The translations under genes were made by a program, and so were the position numbers. Below are positions 26,508 to 34,656 of a stretch of 64,000 nt of DNA, piece after piece. The stretch's first letter is position 1. The number at the start of each line of letters is the position of its first letter. Origin of the DNA: Calditrichota bacterium (GTDB lineage: Bacteria > CLD3). The notes beneath the pieces are model-generated. The model had not been told where the DNA came from. It saw nothing but the letters and a program-made list of their open reading frames with translations, and did no database searches. The stretch spans positions 1 to 64,000 of the forward strand of contig QQUF01000043.1 of assembly GCA_008501735.1 (NCBI GenBank), read 5' to 3'.

Positions 26508-28289
26508 ATGCGATTTAAAAATATACTTTTGTTACTTCTATTAGCTTTTATTTTCACAGAAGTTAATGGGCAAGTGAGTGAAAAACAAAAGTTGGTATTA
26601 GCTCGAAATTATGTAAGGTCAAAAAGATTTGCAGATGCAGCTAAAATTTATACAGATTTACAAAAAAATAATCCGAAAAACAGAATTTACTACAACGGCT
26701 TAAAGGAATCTTTAGTTGCTTTAAATGACATTGAGCCTTTGTTAGAAATCGTAAATTCAGAACTCGCAAAAAATCCAAACGACATTTTTTATAATGCAGA
26801 GTTAGGTGACATCTTTTTTAAAATGGAACGAAAAGATGATGCACAAAAAGTTTGGAAAAATTTGATTCTCAAACAGCCAAAGAGTCAAGCAATTTACCGT
26901 ACGGTTTCAAATTTACAATTTGGCAACAGACTTTACGACGAAGGAATCGAAACTTTAAAATTCGCACGAGAACAGATTGGTGTTCCAGATTTGTTTGCTT
27001 TAAATATTGCAAGTATTTACTTTACAAAGCTTGCTTACCCAGATGCAATTGAGGAATACATTCTTTACATTAGTAATTCACAAAACCGTTTTGCGTCAGT
27101 TGCAAACCAGCTTTTGAAAATTCCAAGCTCTGAACAAGTTCTGAAAAAGATAGACGAAGGAATCAAAAAAACAGGAGAGAATAAAGTTTTACTAGAAATT
27201 AAATCTGCATTTTTATTTAAAGAAAAACGTTACGCAGAAGTTCTTGAAGTTTACAAAATTTTGGATTCAAAATCAGAAGAGAAGGGTAGATTACTTTTAA
27301 ATTTTGCTTCAGATTTATTCGCAGAAAGTGAGTTTGAACTAACCCAAAATGCCTTACAGTTCGCTTTAAAAACTGTAAAAAACCAAAACACGAAAGCTGA
27401 AATTTTAATTTTACTTGCACAAACAAAAGAGAAATTAGGGATTTATGAGAACGAAAAAGAAGGCGAAAAAATAATCACAGGTGCGATTTCAGATTACGAG
27501 GAAATTACAAAATTTGGTAACTCTTGGAAAGATGAAGCTAATTTTAGATTGGGAAATATTTATTTAAATAAATACAATCAAAGCGAAAAAGCACTTTCTT
27601 ACTTTTTACCGATTTTGCGAAATCGTAGGGCAAAGAACTTTTGGGACGTTTTGGCATTGACTTGTGAGTGTTACATTTTGCAGGGAGATTTGGATAGAGC
27701 GAGACAACTTTACAAATCAAATATTCCTTTAATGCCTGACAAAAACAGAAAACAAAAGTTGATTTTCAAACTTACAGAATTAGAGTTTTTTGCTTCAAAC
27801 ATTGACAGTGCCAGAGTTTTTCTAAATCAAGGAATTACAATGGGATTGCAAAATGATTATACTAATGAGTTGATTAGCCTTGGTTTTGTAATCAATGTTG
27901 AAGACACAAAATCTTTGTCAATTTTTGCAAGTGCATCTTTACAAAAGTTCCAAAAAAGTTATGAAAAGGCAGAGGAGAATTTTGAAAAAGTCATTCAATC
28001 TTCAAAAGAGGAAAAGTTAAAGGAAGAATCTTTTTGGCAACTCGGACAAATGGCTTTTGAGCAAGAGAATTACTTAGAGGCAATAAAAATTTACAGTGAT
28101 TTACAAACGAAACTTCCAGAAAGTGGTTTCGGTCCACAATCTCAATTTGAAATCGCAAAAATCTACGAAGAAAATCTCAACGACAAAATCACAGCAATAA
28201 AAGAATACGAAAATTTCCTCATAAATTATTCAGACAGCGTTTTAGTTTTTGAAGTCCGAAAAAGAATCCGAGCTTTAGCAGGAGTCTAA
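26508..28289 (+). CDS. Exported tetratricopeptide-repeat protein
   Basis: The frame is open from a TTG at 26475, but the ATG at 26508 begins a clean signal peptide (LLLLLLAFIFTEVNGQ) and has a purine-rich leader, so I start there, giving 593 residues. The mature part is almost entirely TPR-like helical pairs, including KRFADAAKIYTDLQKNNPKN near the N-terminus and ENYLEAIKIYSDLQTKLPES near the C-terminus. The last region resembles YbgF/BamD-type TPR units. A periplasmic scaffold or assembly role is plausible, but the sequence gives no specific function. Confidence 0.82.
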   Translation: MRFKNILLLLLLAFIFTEVNGQVSEKQKLVLARNYVRSKRFADAAKIYTDLQKNNPKNRIYYNGLKESLVALNDIEPLLEIVNSELAKNPNDIFYNAELGDIFFKMERKDDAQKVWKNLILKQPKSQAIYRTVSNLQFGNRLYDEGIETLKFAREQIGVPDLFALNIASIYFTKLAYPDAIEEYILYISNSQNRFASVANQLLKIPSSEQVLKKIDEGIKKTGENKVLLEIKSAFLFKEKRYAEVLEVYKILDSKSEEKGRLLLNFASDLFAESEFELTQNALQFALKTVKNQNTKAEILILLAQTKEKLGIYENEKEGEKIITGAISDYEEITKFGNSWKDEANFRLGNIYLNKYNQSEKALSYFLPILRNRRAKNFWDVLALTCECYILQGDLDRARQLYKSNIPLMPDKNRKQKLIFKLTELEFFASNIDSARVFLNQGITMGLQNDYTNELISLGFVINVEDTKSLSIFASASLQKFQKSYEKAEENFEKVIQSSKEEKLKEESFWQLGQMAFEQENYLEAIKIYSDLQTKLPESGFGPQSQFEIAKIYEENLNDKITAIKEYENFLINYSDSVLVFEVRKRIRALAGV

Positions 28290-28325
28290 GAAGTTTAAAA
28301 TTCAGAAGCAAAAGTAGGAGCTAAA

Positions 28326-29777
28326 ATGAGAATCACCAAACAACTTTTCTTAAACACAATTTCCTGCACAACTCTTGGTTGGAATTCTAAAAAGAGCAGA
28401 GAACAAGGCGAGGAATTAAGCCTTGATGCTCAATTTAGAATTGATGAAGGAAACCAAATCGGAGAATTGGCGAGAAAATCTTTCCCAAGTGGAAAATTGA
28501 TTTCGGAACTAAGGTCTGAAATAGCTTCTCTTGAAACAAAAGAAGTTATGCAAAGCTCCGACATTAAGAACATCTTTGAAGCAACATTCATTCACGAAAA
28601 CTTTGTTACTAAAGCCGATGTTTTAACCCGAAATGAAAACGGAACTTGGGATTTAATCGAAGTTAAATCCAGTGTAAATGACAAAGATGAATTTATTGAC
28701 GATATGGCTTACACCACAATGATTATTGAAAATTGTGGCGTAAAAATTGACAAGACTTTTCTTTACTTGGTTTCCAAAGATTTCAGACTTGGAATGCCTT
28801 TGGAAAAACTATTTGTTGGAATTGAACACACCGAAGAAGTCAAAGAAAGAGTCCAAGAGTTCAAAGCAGTTGCCGACAGTGTTGTAAAGGTTTTAGAAAC
28901 AGAAAACAAACCTTTGAACCCAATCGAATTTAAGTGTAAAAAATGTGATTTCTTTGCCGATTGTTCAGGGCATAAAATCAAGAAGCACATTTTTTCTTTA
29001 CCAAGACTTTCACAGAAAAAATATTCAGACCTTAAAGAGTTGGGAGTTGATTTAATCAAAGATGTTCCCGATTCTTACAAGCTAACTGCTAACCAACAAA
29101 TTGTTAGAGATTCCACAAAAACAAACAAGGTTTTGATTCAAAACGGACTTGCACAAAGTTTGGAACAAATTACTTTTCCTGCTTACTACTTAGATTTTGA
29201 AACCACAAAAACGGCTTTTCCTGTTTTCCCTGAAACTGCACCTCACACACAAATCTTAACTCAATTTTCAATTCACAAATGTGGTTCGCTTGGTAAAGTG
29301 GAAAATCATTTTGATTACTTAGTAGAAACGGACAAAGATTATCAAGAGGAACTAACTGAAAGGCTGATTCAAGCACTTGGAACAGAAGGAAGTATTGTCG
29401 TTTACACAAATTTTGAAAAAACTCAAATCAATGGTTTAATCAAAAAATTTCCGCAGTTTACCGCAGAGCTTGAAAACATCATTTCTCGTTTGGTGGACTT
29501 GGAAAAAATTATCGAAAAGGGAATTTACCACCCGAAATTTTATGGAAGCTTTTCAATCAAAAATACTCTTCCTGCTTTTGTTCCCGAAATGACTTACGAA
29601 GGAATGGCAATTGGAAACGGCACAAATGCAATGTGCGTTTTTGCAATGATGCTTCAAGGGAGATTTCCTAAGGATAAAATTGAGGAAACTCGAAAAGATT
29701 TATTAGATTATTGCAAACTGGATACCTTAGCGATGGTTAAACTTCACGAAGAAATTTACAACTTGGTCAATCCCTAA
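28326..29777 (+). CDS. DUF2779 protein: Cas4/RecB-like nuclease fused to a DEDDy-type exonuclease domain
   Basis: An intact 483-residue protein. The N-terminal half has the RecB/Cas4 nuclease plan: EGNQIGE (41-47), an Asp at 98 and EVK at 112-114, with cysteines at 14, 204, 207 and 213. That one-plus-three spacing is like the iron-sulfur cluster of Cas4/AddB. The C-terminal half looks like a 3'-5' exonuclease: YLDFET (288-293), YTNFEKTQ (360-367) and DYCKLDT (461-467). It is the first gene of the accessory region and sits directly on the remnant of hsdM; its TAA stop is followed in frame by hsdM coding sequence. A role in nucleic-acid defence is plausible but unproven. Confidence 0.8.
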   Translation: MRITKQLFLNTISCTTLGWNSKKSREQGEELSLDAQFRIDEGNQIGELARKSFPSGKLISELRSEIASLETKEVMQSSDIKNIFEATFIHENFVTKADVLTRNENGTWDLIEVKSSVNDKDEFIDDMAYTTMIIENCGVKIDKTFLYLVSKDFRLGMPLEKLFVGIEHTEEVKERVQEFKAVADSVVKVLETENKPLNPIEFKCKKCDFFADCSGHKIKKHIFSLPRLSQKKYSDLKELGVDLIKDVPDSYKLTANQQIVRDSTKTNKVLIQNGLAQSLEQITFPAYYLDFETTKTAFPVFPETAPHTQILTQFSIHKCGSLGKVENHFDYLVETDKDYQEELTERLIQALGTEGSIVVYTNFEKTQINGLIKKFPQFTAELENIISRLVDLEKIIEKGIYHPKFYGSFSIKNTLPAFVPEMTYEGMAIGNGTNAMCVFAMMLQGRFPKDKIEETRKDLLDYCKLDTLAMVKLHEEIYNLVNP

Positions 29778-30322
29778 ACTTTTTACGTTTGGATTGTTAC
29801 CAACAAAAAGCCGAAAAGAAGAGAAGGCAAAGTTCAACTTGTGAATGCAGTTAGCTTTTACAAAAAAATGCGTAAAAGTCTTGGCAGTAAAAGGAATTTC
29901 ATTACCGATGAGCAAATCCAAGGAATTACTCAAATCTACACTGGATTTGGAGAAAATGAGTTTTGTAAAATCTTTGACAATGATGATTTTGGTTACACGA
30001 AAGTAACTGTTGAAAGACCTTTGGTAAAATAGACGGCAAAACAGTTACTGACAAAAAAGGAAATCCGAAACCTGATTCAAAGTTAAGAGATTACGAAAAG
30101 ATTCCTCTCAAACAAGACGTTGAGGAATACTTTGAAAAGGAAGTTTTGCCTCACGTGAAAGATGCTTGGCTTGACAGAGCAAAAGACAAAATCGGTTACG
30201 AGATTAATTTCACGAAGTATTTTTACAAATACAAGCCTTTGCGTTCACTTGAAGAAATCAAAGCGGATATTTTGGAAGTCGAGGAGCAAACCGAAGGACT
30301 TTTAAAGGAAATCTTAGAATGA
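29778..30322 (+). pseudogene. hsdM: Type I restriction methyltransferase hsdM, C-terminal remnant
   Basis: Only the tail of the N6-adenine methyltransferase survives. Reading starts at 29778, immediately after and in frame with the DUF2779 stop, with VWIVTNKKPKRREGKVQLVN and the family's C-terminal segment KIFDNDDFGYTKVTVERPL. The frame closes at 30032. A second frame continues from about 30024 to the TGA at 30322 (DKKGNPKPDSKLRDYEKIPL, then FTKYFYKYKPLRSLEEIKAD). The roughly 100 residues that normally separate these two segments are missing, so there is an internal deletion with a frame change. The catalytic NPPF part is gone; no methylation activity is expected. Confidence 0.85.
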
Positions 30323-30363
30323 ATTTAGTTACATTTTTAATTTATCTTTGAAGGGACGTTTTT

Positions 30364-30606
30364 ACATCTCCCTAAATCCCTCTTCAAAGAGGGACTTTAA
30401 ATGTTGCGACTTTCTAATTTCTTCTTTGAATTAGTGGAGAACATCTTCCTAAATTTCTTTTCAAAGAGGGACTTTAAATGTTTGGACTTTCTAATTTCTT
30501 CTTTGAAGGAGTTGTAAACATCTCCCTAAATCCCTCTTCAAAGAGGGACTTTAAATTCTGTGAACTTTCTAATTCCTCCTTTGAAGGAGGTTAGGAGGAT
30601 GTAAAA
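30364..30606. repeat. 77-bp tandem repeat array built of hairpin modules
   Basis: Three units begin with the same ACATCT word at 30364, 30441 and 30518, so the period is 77 bp. Each unit has a palindromic core (CCCTCTT-CA-AAGAGGG in units 1 and 3; degraded in 2) followed by an inverted, diverged module with CTTCTTTGAAGGAG. The array ends in CCTCCTTTGAAGGAGG and GGAGGATGTAAA, the inverse of its start, so it is bounded by TTTACATC and GATGTAAA. The same modules recur at 31956-32050 and 32513-32558. This stretch fills the gap between the hsdM remnant and hsdS and contains no gene. Confidence 0.9.
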
Positions 30607-30641
30607 CACCCAAACGACAAAATAAAATGAAAAACTAAAGT

Positions 30642-31928
30642 ATGAAAAAATATCCAAATTACAAAGATTCAGGCGTTGAATGGCTTGGCGAAATTCCCGA
30701 ACATTGGGAAGCGAAAAAGTTGAAGTTTTCAGATTTAGTAATTATGGGACAATCACCTGATTCTAAGGACTACAACACTGAAAAGAAAGGTTTTCCCTTT
30801 TTACAAGGAAATGCTGATTTTCAGGAAGTTTTTCCAAGTCCAAGAATTTGGTGTGAAAATGTTAGAAAGATGGCAAATGAAAACGATATTTTACTTTCTG
30901 TTAGAGCACCAATCGGAGCGGTAAACATTGCAAATGAAATTTATGGAATTGGTCGTGGGTTAAGTGCAATTCGTTCAAAGAACTCATTTCAAAATATCTT
31001 TATTACTTGATTTTATCTTCGGAAGATGAGCTAAATAGCTTAGGAACTGGTTCAACTTACAAAGCTATTTCAGTTAGTATTGTTGAAAATACTTCAATTT
31101 CTCAACCACCACTTTCCGAACAAGAAGCAATCGCAAACTACCTTGACGAAAAGACGGCGAAAATTGATTTGTTGGTTGAGTTGAAGAAAAAACAAATCGA
31201 ATTGCTCAAAGAACAACGCACAGCACTAATTAACCAAGCAAGTTACCAAAGGTTTAAATCCAAACGCAAAAATGAAAGATTCAGGCATTGAATGGCTCGG
31301 CGAAATCCCCGAACATTGGGAAAAAGTTAAAGTGAGTCACTACATTTATTTACGACATGGATTTCAATTTAGAGATTATGATTTTACAGACTTTGGGTGT
31401 AAAATTATTAAAATTTCTCAACTTCTACCCTCAGGGAAATTGGATTTAGAAAATTGCGATACAATTGATTCAAATAGAATTTCAAACTTTGAGGAAATTG
31501 TAATTAGGAATGGTGATGTTTTAATGGCTTTGACTGGAGGAACAATCGGAAAAGTTGTTAAGGCAAATGGAGTAAAAGAAATTATTTTACAAAATTATCG
31601 TGTCGGGAATTTCTTCCCTAAGGATATTAATTTAATTTCAAAAGAATTTATTTTTTGGATAATGAAATCAGAATTACTTTTTGCACAAATTAATTTTGCA
31701 CAAAGAGAAACTGGGCAACCGAACATTGGGAAAGAAGATTTTCGCGATATGTTTTTTGCTCTTCCATCACCTCCAGAACAAGAAACGATTGCGAATTACC
31801 TTGACGAAAAGACAGCGAAAACTGACGATTCAATTTCCAAAGCAGAAAGCCAAATTGAATTTTTGAAAGAATATAGAACGGCTTTGATTTCCGAAGCAGT
31901 TACAGGCAAAATTGATGTTAGGGGTTGA
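30642..31928 (+). pseudogene. hsdS: Type I restriction specificity subunit hsdS, two frameshifts
   Basis: Both halves of a specificity subunit are present: each starts with KDSG(V/I)EWLGEIPEHWE, the second near 31272, and ends in a helix with EQE(A/T)IANYLDEKTAK. The frame breaks at about 31000, where restoring one T would give NIFYYLILSSEDEL, and at about 31240, where one extra A separates NQA from VTKGLNPNAK. With both corrected, a single full-length HsdS results. As it stands only the second half (31272-31928, 218 residues) is an intact frame, and it could yield a half-subunit. With hsdM and hsdR destroyed, function is unlikely. Confidence 0.88.
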
Positions 31929-31955
31929 TAGACCAAATCTTTCTTGCAAGGAACG

Positions 31956-32050
31956 TTTTACATCCTCCTAACCTCCTTCAAAGGAGGAATTTAAGAACGA
32001 GCAACGAGTTAAAGTCCCTCTTTGAAGAGGGATTTAGGGAGATGTAAAAA
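31956..32050. repeat. Repeat-family element between hsdS and the DUF559 gene
   Basis: Two hairpin modules face each other. The left (about 31956-31995) begins TTTTACATCCTCC and has core CCTCCTTCAAAGGAGG. The right (about 32009-32050) has core CCCTCTTTGAAGAGGG and ends GGGAGATGTAAAA. The outer ends are inverted copies of each other, giving a miniature-element shape. Immediately downstream is the leader CACCAAAAGGACAAAATAA, which recurs in similar form before hsdS and the Schlafen gene. Confidence 0.88.
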
Positions 32051-32080
32051 ACGCTTAACTTCACCAAAAGGACAAAATAA

Positions 32081-32458
32081 TTGGCACGTAATAAAATTAT
32101 TCCTTACAAAAGTCATTTGAAAGATTACGCAAGACATTTAAGGAAAAACAGCACTTTACCAGAAATTATTCTTTGGAAGCAAATCAAGGGAAAAGCTCTT
32201 GGAGTTGAATTTCATAGACAAGTTCCTATTGATAATTTTATTGTAGATTTTTATTGCCACGAATTAATGTTAGCGATTGAGATTGATGGAAGTAGCCACG
32301 ATAATAAATATGAATACGATTACAGAAGGGAAACAAAATTACAGGATTTAGGAGTAAAATTTATTAGGTTTAACAATTCAGATGTTATGAATAATTTGAT
32401 AGGTGTTTTTAACGCATTGCAAAAAAGAGTTGAAGAAATTCAAAGAGAAAATTCTTAA
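32081..32458 (+). CDS. DUF559 family (Vsr-like) endonuclease
   Basis: A 125-residue intact protein starting at TTG, the first codon after the GGACAAAATAA leader. The PD-(D/E)XK-like core is visible: FHRQVPIDNFIVDFYC (44-59) with D56, then EID (67-69) and a histidine at 73 (DGSSHD), and a final IRFNNSDV strand. The family resembles very-short-patch repair endonucleases and is usually found as stand-alone genes. It is flanked on both sides by members of the same hairpin repeat family and, with DUF2779, is one of only two intact genes in this degraded locus. A nicking or homing-like role is speculative. Confidence 0.88.
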   Translation: MARNKIIPYKSHLKDYARHLRKNSTLPEIILWKQIKGKALGVEFHRQVPIDNFIVDFYCHELMLAIEIDGSSHDNKYEYDYRRETKLQDLGVKFIRFNNSDVMNNLIGVFNALQKRVEEIQRENS

Positions 32459-32512
32459 CAAAAAATCCTTCTTTTTAATTTTCTCTCAAAAGAGTAAAAT
32501 CAAATTTGTAAG

Positions 32513-32558
32513 CAGTTAAAAAGTCCCCTCTTTGAAGAGGGATTTAGAGAGATGTAAA
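32513..32558. repeat. Repeat-family half element between the DUF559 and Schlafen-like genes
   Basis: One right-hand module with core CCCTCTTTGAAGAGGG ends in AGAGAGATGTAAAA. The facing left module is not clearly preserved; the AT-rich stretch 32461-32512 may be its remains. A CACCAAAAGACAAAAATT leader follows before the next start codon. Confidence 0.8.
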
Positions 32559-32595
32559 AAAGATTACAAAATCACCAAAAGACAAAAATTAGAAA

Positions 32596-34030
32596 ATGAA
32601 CACAAACGAAATTCTAAAAATTATCGAACAAGGCGAAAGCAAAAAAGTTGAGTTCAAAGAATCACGCTCAAAACCTAGTAACGATGTTTTTGACTCCGTT
32701 TGTGCTTTCCTTAATGGCTTTGGTGGACATTTATTTCTTGGTGTTTGTGATGACGGAACAATTTGCGGAATCGAGCCGAAAGCTAAAAATCAAATCCTAA
32801 ACGACTTTGTAACTTTGGCTAACAATCCACAAAAACTAAACCCGACTTTTTATTTCTCACCGGAAGTTTTTGAGATTGAAGGTAAAACGGTGATTTACAT
32901 TCCGATTTCCAAAAGTACACAAGTTCACCGTTCAAAAGGCAAATATTTTGTCAGAAATTCAGACGGTGATTTTGACATCACAAACTATTCTTCACAAGTC
33001 GCAAATCTTTACTTAAAAAAGAATTCAAATCACACGGAAAACACTGTTTATCCTTTTTAAAAATCTCTGATTTCAGAAGCAATTTAATTGAACGTGCTCG
33101 AAGACTTACAAAGCACAATTCACCAAAGAACCGTTGGTTTGAAATGGACGATTTGGAAGTAATGTGAAGTGCTAAACTTTTGGTGAAAAATCCAGAGACA
33201 GGCGAAGAAAATTTTACACTCGCCTCAGTAATGCTTTTGGGAAAAGATTGCACGATTCACAGCATAATTTCACACCACAAAACCGATGCGATTTTGAGAC
33301 GTGAAAACACAATGCGTTACGATGACAGAGAGTACATTGACAGGAATTTGATTGAGAGCTTTGAAAGATTAATGGATTTTGCAAGGAAGCATTTGCCCGA
33401 TAAATTTCACCTCGAAGGAGTTCAAAGAATTAGCATTCGAGATAAAATATTTAGAGAGGTTTTTCAAACCTCCTGATTCATCGTGAGTTCTTTCATTCTT
33501 TTCCTGCAAAATTTGTAATTGAAAAAGGCAGAATTTTTACTGAAAACTTCAACATTCCTCACACAGAAGGAAAAATTAATCCAAAGTCTTTCATTCTCTT
33601 TTCCAAAAATCCGAAAATTGCTTCATTTTTTAAAGAAATCGGTTTTGCTGACGAACTTGGTTCCGGAGTTCGGAACTTGTTCAAGTATTGCAAAATTTAT
33701 TTCGGACAAAACCCGGAACTAATCGAAGATGAAATTTTTAGATTTAATCTTAAATTCCCTCAAGTTACCACGCAAGTTATCACGCAAGTTACCACGCAAG
33801 TTGAAGACAAAAGAATTAAAGGAATTCTCAAGTTTTGCAAAACACCTAAAAGCAGAGATGAGATTCAAAACCACGTTGGAATTAAGAACAGAGAGCATTT
33901 TAGGAAAAGCATTTTAAAACCTTTGCTTGAAAAAGGATTGTTAGGAATGACAATTCCCGACAAGCCGAGAAGTTCAAAGCAAAAATATTTTACTGCAACC
34001 GTGCAAGTTAGTGACCAAGTCGAAAGTTAA
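32596..34030 (+). pseudogene. Schlafen/AlbA_2-type ATP-binding protein, broken by two frameshifts and a stop
   Basis: The N-terminal 155 codons are intact and encode an AlbA_2 (Schlafen) domain (GESKKVEFKES, then CAFLNGFGGHLFLGVCDDG). Near 33052 one T appears lost from a T run. The shifted frame continues (ISDFRSNLIERARRL), hits an in-frame TGA at about 33165, resumes (KNPETGEENF, then DREYIDRNLIESFERLMDFA), and shifts again near 33462. The last part (NLLIHREFF, then ADELGSGVRNLF) is the HATPase_c_4 region and ends in a winged helix after a QVTTQVITQVTTQV linker. Such proteins are frequent passengers in type I restriction loci. Confidence 0.85.
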
Positions 34031-34040
34031 AGTAAATTAA

Positions 34041-34108
34041 GTCAGAGCCTCACTTTTAGTGAGAATCTGACAGAGTTGTGAGGCTCTGACTTTCAGTGAG
34101 ATTCTCAC
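34041..34108. repeat. Inverted pair of REP-like hairpins (copy 2)
   Basis: Palindromes at 34041-34071 and 34078-34108 share the GAGCCTCAC/GTGAGAATCT words and the GC-versus-AA internal loop with the pair at 1895-1967, although the second unit has one stem mismatch. It lies between the broken Schlafen-like gene and the hsdR stub. Confidence 0.75.
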
Positions 34109-34133
34109 TAAGAATCTAATTTTAGAAGACAAA

Positions 34134-34286
34134 ATGAGCTATACAGAAAAAGATTTTGAAACACACATTGAAGAACATTTGTTGAATTCAGGTTATCAAA
34201 AAAATGTTTCCAAAGAGTTCGACAAAGATTTGATTTTTATTCCGGCAAGAGTCGAAGAGTTGAAAGATTCTGTTAGAATTAGTTAG
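34134..34286 (+). pseudogene. hsdR: Type I restriction endonuclease hsdR, N-terminal stub
   Basis: A 50-codon frame begins MSYTEKDFETHIEEHLLNSG and continues to DKDLIFIP, the conserved beginning of HsdR. After about 37 residues the match ends, and an unrelated RVEELKDSVRIS runs to a TAG. The remaining ~950 residues, including nuclease and helicase domains, are absent. A GACAAA leader precedes the ATG. This is the right-hand end of the dead restriction locus. Confidence 0.75.
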
Positions 34287-34368
34287 TTGTGTAAACTTAT
34301 CGAACCAAAACTAAAAGTTGGAAAATCTGCTTTTAACCTTTTGAAAGGCAGATTCTGGCAGGGGAAAT

Positions 34369-34400
34369 AAAAAAAGCTGTTCAAAAGAACAACTTTTTTT
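34369..34400 (-). terminator. Terminator downstream of tRNA-Arg
   Basis: A 12-bp stem with loop of four has one mismatch on the plus strand that becomes a G-U pair on the minus strand, followed there by a T run. It ends 8 bases from the tRNA 3' end, so it terminates the tRNA transcript. Confidence 0.8.
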
Positions 34401-34407
34401 ATAAAAA

Positions 34408-34481
34408 TACACCCGTCGAGATTTGAACTCAAAACCTTCTGATTCGTAGTCAGATGCTCTATCCAATTGAGCTACGGGTGC
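34408..34481 (-). tRNA. tRNA-Arg(ACG)
   Basis: A 74-nt cloverleaf reads on the minus strand. The acceptor GCACCCG pairs with CGGGTGT (last pair G-U) and the discriminator is A. The D arm is GCTC-AATTGGATA-GAGC, the anticodon stem TCTGA/TCAGA encloses CTACGAA with anticodon ACG, and the T arm contains GTTCAAATC. CCA is not encoded. Its 3' end points at the restriction remnant, the usual orientation for islands integrated at tRNA genes. I saw no second copy of the 3' end in the window. Confidence 0.95.
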
Positions 34482-34554
34482 AAAATTGAGTCGGAATTTA
34501 ACTCTGTTTGTAATTTTTCCCAAATAAAAAATCTAACTAAAAATACTTTTTTAA

Positions 34555-34575
34555 TTTGAAAATATATTTTTCAAA
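34555..34575. promoter_or_regulatory. AT-rich palindrome upstream of glutamate dehydrogenase
   Basis: TTTGAAAA and TTTTCAAA flank a 5-base centre about 80 bases before the start codon of the dehydrogenase gene. It could be an operator, but such palindromes arise easily in AT-rich sequence. Confidence 0.3.
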
Positions 34576-34656
34576 CAAATGTTTAATTCTGTAAATTAGC
34601 ATTCCTCAATAGGATTTTGTAATCACTGAACTTTAAAAATTAGGAGAAAGCCATTT

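Noticed and set aside
30364-30606. CRISPR-like array
   Set aside because: The 77-bp units are adjacent without unique spacers, contain internal palindromes and have no nearby cas genes; DUF2779 is only Cas4-like.
31007-31291. Separate small gene of 94 codons
   Set aside because: It is the middle of hsdS in a shifted frame; the family helix and EQE motif continue from the first half.
33180-33476. Separate gene of 98 codons
   Set aside because: It is the central part of the broken Schlafen-like gene between a stop and a frameshift.
28326-34286. Functional type I restriction-modification system
   Set aside because: hsdM lacks its catalytic part, hsdS is frameshifted twice and hsdR is a stub.
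34324-34353. Second terminator before the tRNA terminator
   Set aside because: An imperfect stem with a bulge and no T run; the clear terminator is at 34369-34400.
28326-34481. Prophage or integrative element with its own integrase
   Set aside because: No integrase, relaxase or structural phage gene is present in any frame I read.
34311-34523. 70-codon minus-strand frame over the tRNA
   Set aside because: It translates the tRNA-Arg gene itself and is a common false prediction.
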